This document shows positions 6,939 to 12,250 of a stretch of 12,250 nt of DNA, piece by piece. Each line of letters opens with the position of its first letter. The stretch's first letter is position 1. The stretch lies in assembly GCA_910588285.1 (NCBI GenBank), contig CAJUQB010000126.1:1-12250 (forward strand). The letters are read 5' to 3'. Made by a program: the position numbers and the translations under genes. Source of the stretch: an uncultured Lachnospiraceae bacterium (GTDB lineage Bacteria; Bacillota; Clostridia; Lachnospirales; Lachnospiraceae). The notes under the pieces are model-generated. The model made no database searches. It was given only the letters and a program-made list of their open reading frames with translations, and had not been told where the DNA came from.

Positions 6939-7140
6939 CTAAAATGATTCCAAATATCTCTGGAGCATATCCGCAAACTGCCCATATGTATCCCATCCAC
7001 AAAAGCATGATGCCCCGAAGCGGCACATGAACCACTTTGAACAGCCCCGTATTCTGAAAGATTCTGCGCCTTTACTTTCCGCCGGAAATTTGTAATATCA
7101 GCCTCAAATGTCACACAGAAAGCAGGCTCCACACTTTCCC
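6939..7140 (-). pseudogene. Remnant of a chloramphenicol acetyltransferase-like (CatA-type) gene
   Basis: Pieces of a CAT-like protein are read on the minus strand in different frames. One frame gives AFCVTFEADITNFRRKVKAQ, like the N-terminal beta strand and helix of CAT proteins (family form: TxxxDxTxxxxxVKxxxLSF). Further on, HHAFVDGIHMG carries the CAT active-site motif HHxxxDG with its catalytic histidine. One base is then missing, and in the next frame the sequence continues QFADMLQRYLESF followed by TAG (6939-6941), a normal CAT C-terminus. Just before HHAF another frame reads FKVVHVPLRG, which fits the strand leading to the active site. Only about 65-70 codons of the usual roughly 215 remain, so the middle is deleted. 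The left boundary at about 7140 is approximate. The gene cannot make active enzyme. Confidence 0.62.
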
Positions 7141-7625
7141 TGGCTTCCGGGTCTGTAGACGGATTTTTCCATTGTATGGTAACAGAGATAATCCCCGCCC
7201 CCAGTCTTAATCTCTTCATAAGTTTTTATCCGGTATCCCCGTTTCAAATACATGCTTTCCGCTGGGAAAGACGCATCAATATGTATCACCTGATACTTCT
7301 GGGAAACCATTTCCTCCAGAAGATCCATCAGCCTGTTTCCATAACCTTTTGCCTGATATTCCGGTAAGATAAACAGCCTGCAGATCTCATTTCCCCGGAT
7401 ACTTCCGGTTCCTACGATCTCTCCCTGCACCACCGCAAAATATATATCTTCCCTGGCAAGCGCTTCCCTTATCCTCTGTTCGTTATGCAGATCCAGAAAA
7501 AACTGTACTGCTCCGGAAGGATAATAATGGGGATAAACGGCCCTTATTGTCTTATCCACCATCTCCGCAACCTTTTCCGGACATTCCGCCCGCTCCAACT
7601 GCATACTAAAATCCGTATTCCTCAT
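7104..7625 (-). CDS. GNAT-family N-acetyltransferase, with a C-terminal tail running into the CAT remnant
   Basis: This 173-residue protein is a Gcn5-related acetyltransferase using acetyl-CoA; the acceptor is unknown. The core is clear: ALAREDIYFAVVQGEIVGTG (beta 2-3), CRLFILPEYQAKGYGNRLMD with the acetyl-CoA loop QAKGYG at 91-96 (Q/RxxGxG), and SMYLKRGYRIK near the end of the fold. The expected fold ends near CYHTMEK; the last roughly 18 residues, rich in Cys and Gly, look unlike a GNAT and overlap the CAT remnant in another frame, so the original stop was probably lost in the deletion that joined the two. The ATG at 7623-7625 has only a weak AAGAGG ribosome site. A candidate promoter (TATAAT at 7758-7753) and a stem-loop (7675-7709) lie in its leader. 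Likely still functional, as the core is whole. Confidence 0.85.
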   Translation of the reverse strand: MRNTDFSMQLERAECPEKVAEMVDKTIRAVYPHYYPSGAVQFFLDLHNEQRIREALAREDIYFAVVQGEIVGTGSIRGNEICRLFILPEYQAKGYGNRLMDLLEEMVSQKYQVIHIDASFPAESMYLKRGYRIKTYEEIKTGGGDYLCYHTMEKSVYRPGSQGKCGACFLCDI

Positions 7626-7674
7626 CTTGCTGCCTCTTCTTTCATAAACTCAGCACCCTCCGCCCTGCCCGCCG

Positions 7675-7716
7675 AATCTGCAAAGTCTCATTTTCTTATT
7701 TTGCAGATTATTTTTT
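7675..7716. other. 10-bp perfect stem-loop followed by a T-run on the + side
   Basis: AATCTGCAAA (7675-7684) pairs exactly with TTTGCAGATT (7700-7709) around a 15-nt loop, and ATTTTTT follows on the + strand. It has terminator form in the rightward direction, yet no intact rightward gene precedes it. On the leftward strand it lies in the GNAT leader, about 50 nt ahead of the start codon. It may be the relic of a lost gene's terminator or a regulatory leader structure. Confidence 0.5.
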
Positions 7717-7752
7717 CTTCTCCTTAACGGATTGTCTTTTATGACAGACTCT

Positions 7753-7758
7753 ATTATA
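7753..7758 (-). promoter_or_regulatory. Possible -10 box for the GNAT gene
   Basis: A perfect TATAAT is read on the minus strand, about 130 nt before the GNAT start, preceded directly by TG. No good -35 hexamer is found at 16-18 nt, so this is a weak call. Confidence 0.3.
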
Positions 7759-7796
7759 CAGCATATCCTCATCTAATGGAACGGTCTTTTTAACCT

Positions 7797-7913
7797 TGTC
7801 CCAATTATAATACCATCATCCTTGAATGGGTAAAGGAACACAAATCTCTTGTGGCGCTGGGCGGCATTTTCTTTGGGGCAGCCACAGAATACCGTGATCC
7901 TGAATTGCTCTAA
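7797..7913 (+). pseudogene. Orphan 3' coding remnant, 38 codons, unidentified
   Basis: An open frame without start codon runs from after a stop at 7791-7793 to TAA at 7911-7913. It contains EWVKEHKSLVALGGIFFGAA and then TEYRDPELL, which has the composition and hydrophobic patterning of a real protein end rather than of random AT-rich DNA. I do not recognise the family. It is most simply the tail of a gene whose front has been lost. The call rests on composition only. Confidence 0.3.
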
Positions 7914-7930
7914 GACAATCTGTTTTTTAA

Positions 7931-7959
7931 TTGAGTAAATGCCTGTGATGTGGTACAAT
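7931..7959 (+). promoter_or_regulatory. Promoter of the Rpn-like gene
   Basis: TTGAGT (7931-7936) and TACAAT (7954-7959) are separated by exactly 17 nt. Transcription would start near 7966, almost on the ribosome site AAAGGAGG, which lies 9 nt before the ATG at 7982, giving a very short leader. Confidence 0.6.
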
Positions 7960-7981
7960 ATAAAAAAGGAGGCAGCTGCCA

Positions 7982-8921
7982 ATGGAGCATATAAAGATTA
8001 CAAGCACACCTTATGACGACGTGTTCCGTACCCTGCTGAACGATTGCAGCCCCCTGATCATCCCTCTAATCAATGAAATATTTGGCGAGCATTATTCCGG
8101 GCAGGAAAAAATTATTTTCTCACCAAATGAACACTTTTTGAATCAACAGGATGGGAATGAGGAGGAACGGATCACAGATACCAATTTTAAGATACTGGGA
8201 AAAGAGACCAAAAAATACCATCTGGAATGTCAAAGCAGCACGGATCACAGCATGCTGGTTCGTTTTTTTTGAATACGATACGCAGATTGCCCTTGATGAA
8301 GGGGAGATAGCGGGTAATATCCTCACCGTTACTCTGCCCCAGTCTGCCCTGTTGTATCTACGGCACCAGCCATCCACCCCTGATACACTGAAGATCCGGA
8401 TGGTAACACCAGGCGGGACAGTAGAATATGGTATCCAGGTAATAAAAGCACAGCAATACACCCTGGAAGAGATTTTTGAAAAAAATCTACTGCTCCTAAT
8501 ACCTTTTTATATTTTTTCCCACGAAGCACGATTTGAAGAATATGAAGCAGACAGGACAAAGCTTAGAAGCCTGCAGGAGGAATACGAACGGATAAAAAAC
8601 AAGCTGGAGGAGCTCTTAAATCAAGGGCTCATCAGCGAATATACAAGATGTACCATCATTGACATGTCACACAAAGTATTGGAGCATATTGCCAAGAAGT
8701 ACCATTCTGTGAAGGAAGGAGTGAAAGCGGTTATGGGCGGAAAGGTTTTGGAATATGAAGCAAAAACAATAAAAAAAGAAGGTATTAAGGAAGGCATTGA
8801 ACAAGGCATCGCAGGAACCGTTTCCATATTAAAAAATTTGGGCATCCCGCCCCAGACAATCCAGGCTAAGATCCAGGAGCAATATCACCTATCGGCGGAA
8901 GCATCCCAAAAATACATCTAA
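7982..8921 (+). pseudogene. Rpn/YhgA-like PD-(D/E)XK nuclease family transposase, split by a frameshift in a T8 run
   Basis: The first frame (7982-8272) gives 96 residues with YDDVFRTLL near the start and the PD-(D/E)XK core: Asp66 in RITDTNFKI and Glu82-x-Gln84 in YHLECQSS. It stops at TGA (8270-8272) immediately after eight T (8263-8270). In the next frame the protein continues from FFEYDTQIALDEGE to the TAA at 8919-8921, with LPQSALLYLRHQ, the EEIFEKNLLLLIPFYIF segment, a charged coiled-coil-like stretch (EEYERIKNKLEELL) and a C-terminal EGIKEGIEQGI repeat typical of the family. Seven T instead of eight would join both parts into about 312 residues, the normal length. So this is either a recent one-base insertion or a gene expressed through slippage on the T-run. 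The family is annotated as recombination-promoting nuclease/putative transposase and is common in Lachnospiraceae; no terminal inverted repeats were noticed. Confidence 0.82.
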
Positions 8922-8929
8922 AAAGAGCG

Positions 8930-8964
8930 TGCAGCAGACCACAACTGTGATCTGCTGCATTTTT
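8930..8964. terminator. Intrinsic terminator, probably bidirectional
   Basis: TGCAGCAGA (8930-8938) pairs with TCTGCTGCA (8951-8959); after one C-A mismatch CAC pairs with GTG around an AACT loop. TTTTT follows on the + strand, ending the Rpn-like gene. On the minus strand the stem is followed after a few bases by CTCTTTTT, so it can also end the oxoacid oxidoreductase operon, whose last stop is at 9017. Confidence 0.8.
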
Positions 8965-8970
8965 CCGTAG

Positions 8971-9026
8971 TGCTATATTCCGTTCCATCTATCTCTAATG
9001 CTATATCGTATTCCGTCTATCTCTGG
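8971..9026. repeat. 28-nt tandem duplication overlapping the end of the gamma-subunit gene
   Basis: Units 8971-8998 and 8999-9026 both begin TGCTATAT and share TTCC and TCTATCTCT in register, with differences mainly in a 4-nt block and at the end. The second unit carries the stop codon (9017-9019) and last codons of the gamma-subunit gene. The first copy lies in the 3' untranslated region. Confidence 0.65.
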
Positions 9027-9562
9027 CTCCTGCCAATCTCCAGCCCCTTCTCAAAGGCCTCCTTATTCAGCGGAAGGAGCTTGGGCTTTTTGCCCAGCTT
9101 GTGCTCAATGGTTTCCCACACAATCTCCGGGGCCACCACCTCGGTGTAGCCTACATACACCCCAAGCATAATCACATTGAGAACCTTGGCATTGCCCATT
9201 TCCAGGGCCATCTCCGTCACCGGGGCCTTGATGATCTTCACATCATCCCGCTCAATGTCATCGGTTACTATGGAGCTGTTGATAAACAGGTTCCCGCCTG
9301 GCTTTAAGGTGCCCAGGAACTTGTTCAGGGAAGGGCCGTTCATGACGATCAAATCGTCCATCACATCCCCCAGGGGAGCGCCCACCATCTCGTCGGAAAT
9401 CACCACAAAGCAGTTGGCTGTGCCTCCCCGCTGCTCTGCGCCGTAGGACGGGAAGAAGGTTACGTTCTTATCCGTAGAATCGCAGGTTGCGGATGCCAAG
9501 AATTTGCCAAGGGTCATAACGCCCTGGCCGCCGAAGCCGGCTACGCATAAATTAGTTTCCAT
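9017..9562 (-). CDS. 2-oxoacid:ferredoxin oxidoreductase, gamma subunit (KorC/VorC-like)
   Basis: This 181-residue subunit belongs to the pyruvate/ketoisovalerate oxidoreductase catalytic-domain gamma family, which helps form the CoA-binding and catalytic part of the enzyme. The hallmark AGFGGQGVMTLGKFLA is at the N-terminus, followed by FFPSYGAEQRGGTANCFVVIS, both characteristic of gamma subunits of KOR/VOR/IOR enzymes. Length is normal. Two ATG codons stand in tandem at 9565 and 9562; AGGAGG is 7 nt from the second and only 4 nt from the first, so I prefer the second. It is last in the four-gene operon, 11 nt after the beta-subunit stop, and its 3' end lies in a 28-nt tandem duplication. 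Confidence 0.92.
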   Translation of the reverse strand: METNLCVAGFGGQGVMTLGKFLASATCDSTDKNVTFFPSYGAEQRGGTANCFVVISDEMVGAPLGDVMDDLIVMNGPSLNKFLGTLKPGGNLFINSSIVTDDIERDDVKIIKAPVTEMALEMGNAKVLNVIMLGVYVGYTEVVAPEIVWETIEHKLGKKPKLLPLNKEAFEKGLEIGRSQR

Positions 9563-9573
9563 CATTCTTCCTC

Positions 9574-10311
9574 CTATTTATCTCTGACTACGCCCAGCGG
9601 GAACTCCGGAAGCATCTTCTCCTCAATGTAGGTCAATGCATCCAGCGGGTCCAATCCCCAGTTGGTGGGGCAGCTGGTAACAATCTCCACCATGGAAAAG
9701 CCCTTCCCGTCCAGCTGATTCTGAAATGCCTTCTTGATGGCATTCTTGGTCTTCATAACATTCTGGGGATTGTTGCAGCTGGTACGCTCCAGGTAGGAGG
9801 GGGCTGTCAGCTGGTTCAAAATCTCGCACATGTGCATGGGATAGCCGTGCTCCTCGGCAATCCGTCCCTTGGGGGCCGTGGAGGCCTTCATGCCAATCAG
9901 CGTGGTGGGGGCCATCTGACCGCCGGTCATGCCATAAATCCCGTTATTGATGAAAATAACCGTGATATTCTCCCCCCGGTTTGCCGCGGAGATGGACTCT
10001 GCCAGGCCGATGGAGGCAAAATCACCATCCCCCTGATAGGTAAATACCAGGGAATCCGGGTTGCTCCTCTTGATGCCGGTTGCCACAGCACAGGCCCGTC
10101 CGTGGGGCGCCGTGATATTGTCGTATGCAATATAATCCATATGTAAGCCGCAGCATCCGATTCCCAGAACACAGGAGGCCTTATCCACCAGATGCATCTC
10201 CTCCAACACTTCGCCGATCAATTTGATAACGGTACTGTGCATACATCCGGGACAAAAGCCGGAAACCTTGTCGTCCTGAATGGTTTTTGTTCTTGCGTAA
10301 ACTTTTTCCAT
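9574..10311 (-). CDS. 2-oxoacid:ferredoxin oxidoreductase, beta subunit, thiamine pyrophosphate-binding (KorB/VorA-like)
   Basis: This 245-residue cytoplasmic subunit binds thiamine pyrophosphate and attacks the 2-oxoacid, releasing CO2 before acyl transfer to CoA. The N-terminal GFCPGCMHS (CPGC at 20-23) is standard for KorB-type proteins. The thiamine pyrophosphate/Mg motif starts with GDGD (94-97) and ends with NNGIYGMTGGQ (122-132). AIKKAF...GFSMVEIVTSCPTNWG near the C-terminus is typical too. The chosen ATG at 10311 follows AGGAGGG with 8 nt spacing, inside and just past the alpha-subunit stop, 13 nt intergenic; a longer in-frame start would overlap the alpha gene without a better ribosome site. 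Like other split enzymes of the group it has no ferredoxin domain; that is the separate delta subunit. Confidence 0.93.
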   Translation of the reverse strand: MEKVYARTKTIQDDKVSGFCPGCMHSTVIKLIGEVLEEMHLVDKASCVLGIGCCGLHMDYIAYDNITAPHGRACAVATGIKRSNPDSLVFTYQGDGDFASIGLAESISAANRGENITVIFINNGIYGMTGGQMAPTTLIGMKASTAPKGRIAEEHGYPMHMCEILNQLTAPSYLERTSCNNPQNVMKTKNAIKKAFQNQLDGKGFSMVEIVTSCPTNWGLDPLDALTYIEEKMLPEFPLGVVRDK

Positions 10312-10324
10312 TTTCAGTACCCTC

Positions 10325-11398
10325 CTACTTTTCGTTGATTTTCTTAACAGCTGCAATCACTGCGTCGCGGCTCATGATATTGCCGCCGGAGCACAGGCAG
10401 GTCTCGATGGGGCAGCGCTCCTTCACGGCCACAGCCACATCCTCCACAAACTGTGCCGGGATGGACATTTCCACATCCAGCACGGCCTTGCACTTGCTGT
10501 AATCAATATGGTCATAGGCCTCATAGGGGAAGGGGTAAACCGTCACCGGACGGATCAGTCCAACCTTGATGCCCTCTTTTCTCAGCATGTCAACCACAGA
10601 CTTGGAGATGCGGGCAGATATCCCATAGGCAGTGATCACAATCTCGGCATCCTCCACCTGGTACTCCTCCACCTCCGGTTCCCAGGAGGCATAGAGCTCT
10701 GCTGCTTCCTCATTGCACTTCTGCTGTACCGCAGTCGACCACTGGCCCGGCTGGATCCAGGCGCGGTGGGCGTAATCCAGCTCATGGCCAATGCAGGCCC
10801 AGCTCTTCTTGGATTCCTTGATGGCCGCCACTTCCTCGTCGGACTTCATCTGCGGCAATACGACCGGCTCCATCATGGTTCCGATTACCCCGTCCGCCAG
10901 AATCAGCACCGGATTGCGGTCCTGATCTGCATAATCAAAGGCACGGTAGGTCATATCCACCGCTTCCTGCACTGTGGAGGGCGCAAAAACACGCATACGG
11001 AAGCCGCCGTTGCCGGATGCCTTGGTGGCCTGGAAATAATCCATCTGAGCCGGCTGGATGGAGCCAACGCCTGGGCCTCCTCTGGAAATATTGGCATATA
11101 CCATGGGGATACGGGCAGATGCGCAGTAGGAAATCCCCTCGCTCTTCAATGCAACCCCAGGGCTGGAGGAGGAGGTCATGGATCTTGTGCCGGCAGAGGC
11201 CGCCCCATAGACCATATTAATAGAAGCTACCTCTGACTCCCCCTGCACAAAGGTGCCGCCTACCTCTGGCATCCTTCTTGCAAAATATTCCGGAATCTCA
11301 TTCTGGGGTGTAATTGGGTATCCGGCAAAAAATCTGCAGCCGGCCCTGACTGCTGCCTCCGCAATCGCTTCGCAGCCCTTCATAAATACTCTTGCCAT
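10325..11398 (-). CDS. vorB: 2-oxoacid:ferredoxin oxidoreductase, alpha subunit (VorB/KorA-like)
   Basis: This 357-residue subunit carries the pyrimidine-binding and transketolase-C-like domains of the enzyme that converts 2-oxoacid, CoA and oxidised ferredoxin to acyl-CoA, CO2 and reduced ferredoxin. The N-terminus MARVFMKGCEAIAEAAVRAG leads to GYPITPQNE (YPITP at 27-31), the family signature, then GESEVASINMVYGAASAGTR and TSSSSPGVALKSEGISY. The C-terminal part (ITAYGISARISKSVVDML and following) is the domain II/III region. Length fits VorB/KorA proteins, which lack the fused gamma domain. The ATG at 11396-11398 follows AAGGAGG. The sequence matches what is usually named 3-methyl-2-oxobutanoate dehydrogenase subunit VorB in clostridia; substrate (branched-chain oxoacid, 2-oxoglutarate or other) is not settled by reading. 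Confidence 0.92.
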   Translation of the reverse strand: MARVFMKGCEAIAEAAVRAGCRFFAGYPITPQNEIPEYFARRMPEVGGTFVQGESEVASINMVYGAASAGTRSMTSSSSPGVALKSEGISYCASARIPMVYANISRGGPGVGSIQPAQMDYFQATKASGNGGFRMRVFAPSTVQEAVDMTYRAFDYADQDRNPVLILADGVIGTMMEPVVLPQMKSDEEVAAIKESKKSWACIGHELDYAHRAWIQPGQWSTAVQQKCNEEAAELYASWEPEVEEYQVEDAEIVITAYGISARISKSVVDMLRKEGIKVGLIRPVTVYPFPYEAYDHIDYSKCKAVLDVEMSIPAQFVEDVAVAVKERCPIETCLCSGGNIMSRDAVIAAVKKINEK

Positions 11399-11413
11399 TG
11401 TTCTCTCTCCTCC

Positions 11414-11617
11414 TTACTTGTATACCTCGATCGCAGCATCCGGGCACATCCTTGCACAGATACAACAGGCGATGCAGGCATCCATATTCACTGGCACCAC
11501 ATACTCGTAGCCTTTTGAATTAACCTTTTCCCCAACAGCCAATACGCCCTTTGGGCAAAACTTAACGCAATAGCCACAGCTCTTACAGCTTTCTGACCGA
11601 ATCTCAACCTTTGCCAT
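11414..11617 (-). CDS. 2[4Fe-4S] ferredoxin, delta subunit of the 2-oxoacid oxidoreductase (KorD/VorD-like)
   Basis: This 67-residue iron-sulfur protein passes electrons from the thiamine centre to free ferredoxin. Two complete CxxCxxCxxxCP motifs are visible: Cys11, 14, 17, 21 in CKSCGYCVKFCP and Cys48, 51, 54, 58 in CIACCICARMCP, the latter with an extra Cys52. I chose MAKVEIRSE at 11617, preceded by AAGGAGG at 11 nt; longer in-frame starts upstream have no ribosome site and would add unrelated residues. It is first in the operon, 15 nt before the alpha gene. No convincing promoter was found in the 261 bp upstream, so the operon may start there weakly or read through from the gene to the right. 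Confidence 0.93.
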   Translation of the reverse strand: MAKVEIRSESCKSCGYCVKFCPKGVLAVGEKVNSKGYEYVVPVNMDACIACCICARMCPDAAIEVYK

Positions 11618-11690
11618 CTCGATCAAATCCTCCTTCTTGGTTATAGTAATTGACAACAGAGCGCAAGGAACATGCATTCTGCAATATATT

Positions 11691-11730
11691 GGCAGGGAAA
11701 ACTCCCCTGCCTTAAGCACAAAGGTGCTTA
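11691..11730. other. Two adjacent small hairpins upstream of the ferredoxin-subunit gene
   Basis: GGCAGGG (11691-11697) pairs with CCCTGCC (11705-11711), and TAAGCAC (11713-11719) pairs with GTGCTTA (11724-11730), each 7 bp and separated by one base. On the minus strand they come after the upstream gene and the repeat array and before the operon. No T-run follows, so termination, transcript-end processing or a leader structure are all possible. Confidence 0.4.
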
Positions 11731-11768
11731 TTCACATAAATAGTCTCCACCTTGCGGCAGACATCCGC

Positions 11769-11924
11769 CTCTCCCCGGCACAAATGCTGCGGGCATCCTC
11801 TTCAACCTCTCCCCGGCACAGGTGCTGCGGGTGTCCTCCTTCAGCCTCTCCCCAGCACAAATGCTGCGGGCATCCTCTTCAACCTCTCCCCGGCACAGGG
11901 GCCGCCGGGGTGTCCTCCTTCAGC
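11769..11924. repeat. Alternating 38/39-nt tandem repeat array (A-B-A'-B')
   Basis: Four units start with CTCTCCCC: A 11769-11806 (38 nt), B 11807-11845 (39 nt), A' 11846-11883 (38 nt), B' 11884-11924 (41 nt). A and A' are nearly identical, and B and B' match apart from changes around GGGGCCGCC, including two extra bases in B'. A and B also resemble each other, so an older 38-nt duplication was followed by a newer 77-nt one. The B' unit is coding: it forms the last codons of the gene at 11879-12250; the stop lies at the edge of A', and the rest is untranslated. It is not a CRISPR array: units abut without spacers. Confidence 0.8.
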
Positions 11925-12250
11925 CACTCATAGGTCAGATACAGGCGAATGGGCAGCAGCGGCTCTTCCACTTGGCCCTGCACCTCCTCGTACAGCTCCT
12001 CCTTCACACAGGCAAGCTCCACCTGCAGATAGGGATCCACCAGCTCCCTCATACGCTGGCAGCCCTCCACCACCTCCTTGGACGTAGTGGTAATCCCAAT
12101 GTTGGGGTTGTTCACCACACGGATGCGTCCCAGCTGTACATGGGACACGCCCAGGATCGCTGACAGGGTGCCGTCGATTCGCTCAAGATCCCCAGACCAG
12201 GGACGGAAGGCATTCATCACATAGTACACACAGGTATAATCCTGGTTCAT
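11879..12250 (-). CDS. Unrecognised protein, C-terminal part (gene reaches the right edge)
   Basis: There are 123 codons, read from an ATG that is exactly at the window edge, so it is unknown whether this is the true start or an internal methionine. I do not recognise the family. Visible features are an ordinary soluble-looking sequence with YYVMNAFRPWSGDLERIDG, then GVSHVQLGRIRVVNNPNIG and TTTSKEVVEGCQRMRELVD, and an acidic helix (ACVKEELYEEVQGQVEEP). Balanced amino-acid use suggests a real gene. The last residues (about KEDTPAAPVPGRG) are encoded by repeat unit B' and end in TGA; without the two extra bases of B', the frame would run on for about 13 further codons through unit A' to another TGA. 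The C-terminus is therefore repeat-derived and probably not part of the ancestral fold. It is on the same strand as the oxidoreductase operon, 261 bp upstream of it. Confidence 0.6.
   Translation of the reverse strand: MNQDYTCVYYVMNAFRPWSGDLERIDGTLSAILGVSHVQLGRIRVVNNPNIGITTTSKEVVEGCQRMRELVDPYLQVELACVKEELYEEVQGQVEEPLLPIRLYLTYEWLKEDTPAAPVPGRG

Larger units (their letters stand above)
7626..7981. other. 356-bp divergent intergenic region
   Basis: It contains no intact gene. It holds the leader of the GNAT gene with a 10-bp stem-loop, a possible leftward -10 box, a 38-codon orphan coding remnant on the + strand and the promoter of the Rpn-like gene. The remainder is AT-rich and I see nothing more in it. 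Confidence 0.7.

Noticed and set aside
6911..7219. A single 102-residue protein on the minus strand
   Set aside because: It is a chance read-through joining GNAT shadow sequence with pieces of the CAT remnant; start and end do not match any plausible gene.
7982..8921. A complete insertion sequence around the Rpn-like gene
   Set aside because: I found no matching terminal inverted repeats or target-site duplication on either side; the gene has its own promoter and terminator like an ordinary chromosomal gene.
10508..11236. 242-residue open frame antisense to the alpha-subunit gene
   Set aside because: There is no recognisable domain or ribosome site, and its composition is that of a reverse-strand shadow of a well-conserved gene.
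11769..11924. CRISPR array
   Set aside because: Units abut directly without unique spacers, contain indels and overlap a coding 3' end; no cas genes are present.
11637..12087. Pro/Cys-rich open frames on the + strand through the repeat array
   Set aside because: They are produced by translating the tandem repeat, with no ribosome site; the balanced protein is on the opposite strand.

Overview
The window looks like chromosomal DNA from an anaerobic Firmicute, most likely a gut Lachnospiraceae (Clostridium cluster XIVa type). This is inferred from strong AGGAGG ribosome sites, a ferredoxin-linked 2-oxoacid oxidoreductase operon, a GntR/UTRA-regulated sugar locus, and an Rpn/PD-(D/E)XK protein of the kind common in that family. 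No rRNA, tRNA, CRISPR array, integrase or intact insertion sequence was seen.

Region 1 (1-5522) is a sugar, probably amino-sugar, uptake and catabolism locus built around a divergent promoter region. Leftward run a lipoprotein solute-binding protein gene and a CUT1-type ABC permease gene that leaves the window. Rightward run a GntR/UTRA regulator, a BadF/BadG-type N-acetylhexosamine kinase and a SIS-domain sugar-phosphate isomerase/deaminase, the last two overlapping by 14 nt. The likely logic is import, phosphorylation, then isomerisation or deamination, with the regulator sensing the sugar phosphate. The 578-bp divergent region holds two good sigma-A-type promoters, two palindromes and a degenerate 26-nt tandem array in the long purine-rich leader of the binding-protein gene.

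Region 2 (5535-7625, leftward) has a MATE exporter gene and a GNAT acetyltransferase gene. Between them lies the wreck of a chloramphenicol-acetyltransferase-like gene, with only the ends left and with frameshifts. The GNAT reading frame runs into this wreck.

Region 3 (7626-8964, rightward) has a stem-loop, a 38-codon orphan coding remnant, and an Rpn-family PD-(D/E)XK nuclease/transposase gene. The latter has its own promoter but is split by a frameshift in a run of eight T. Its terminator probably also serves the operon arriving from the right.

Region 4 (9017-11617, leftward) is a compact four-gene operon for a 2-oxoacid:ferredoxin oxidoreductase (order delta ferredoxin, alpha, beta, gamma). 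Upstream lies a 261-bp gap with two small hairpins and most of a 38/39-nt alternating tandem array. This array overlaps the 3' end of an unrecognised gene that reaches the right edge.

I see no clear new multi-gene system. The items most worth following are the repeat array that has rewritten a gene's 3' end, the T8 frameshift in the Rpn-like gene, the acetyltransferase wreck, and the paired palindromes and repeats in the divergent regulatory region.
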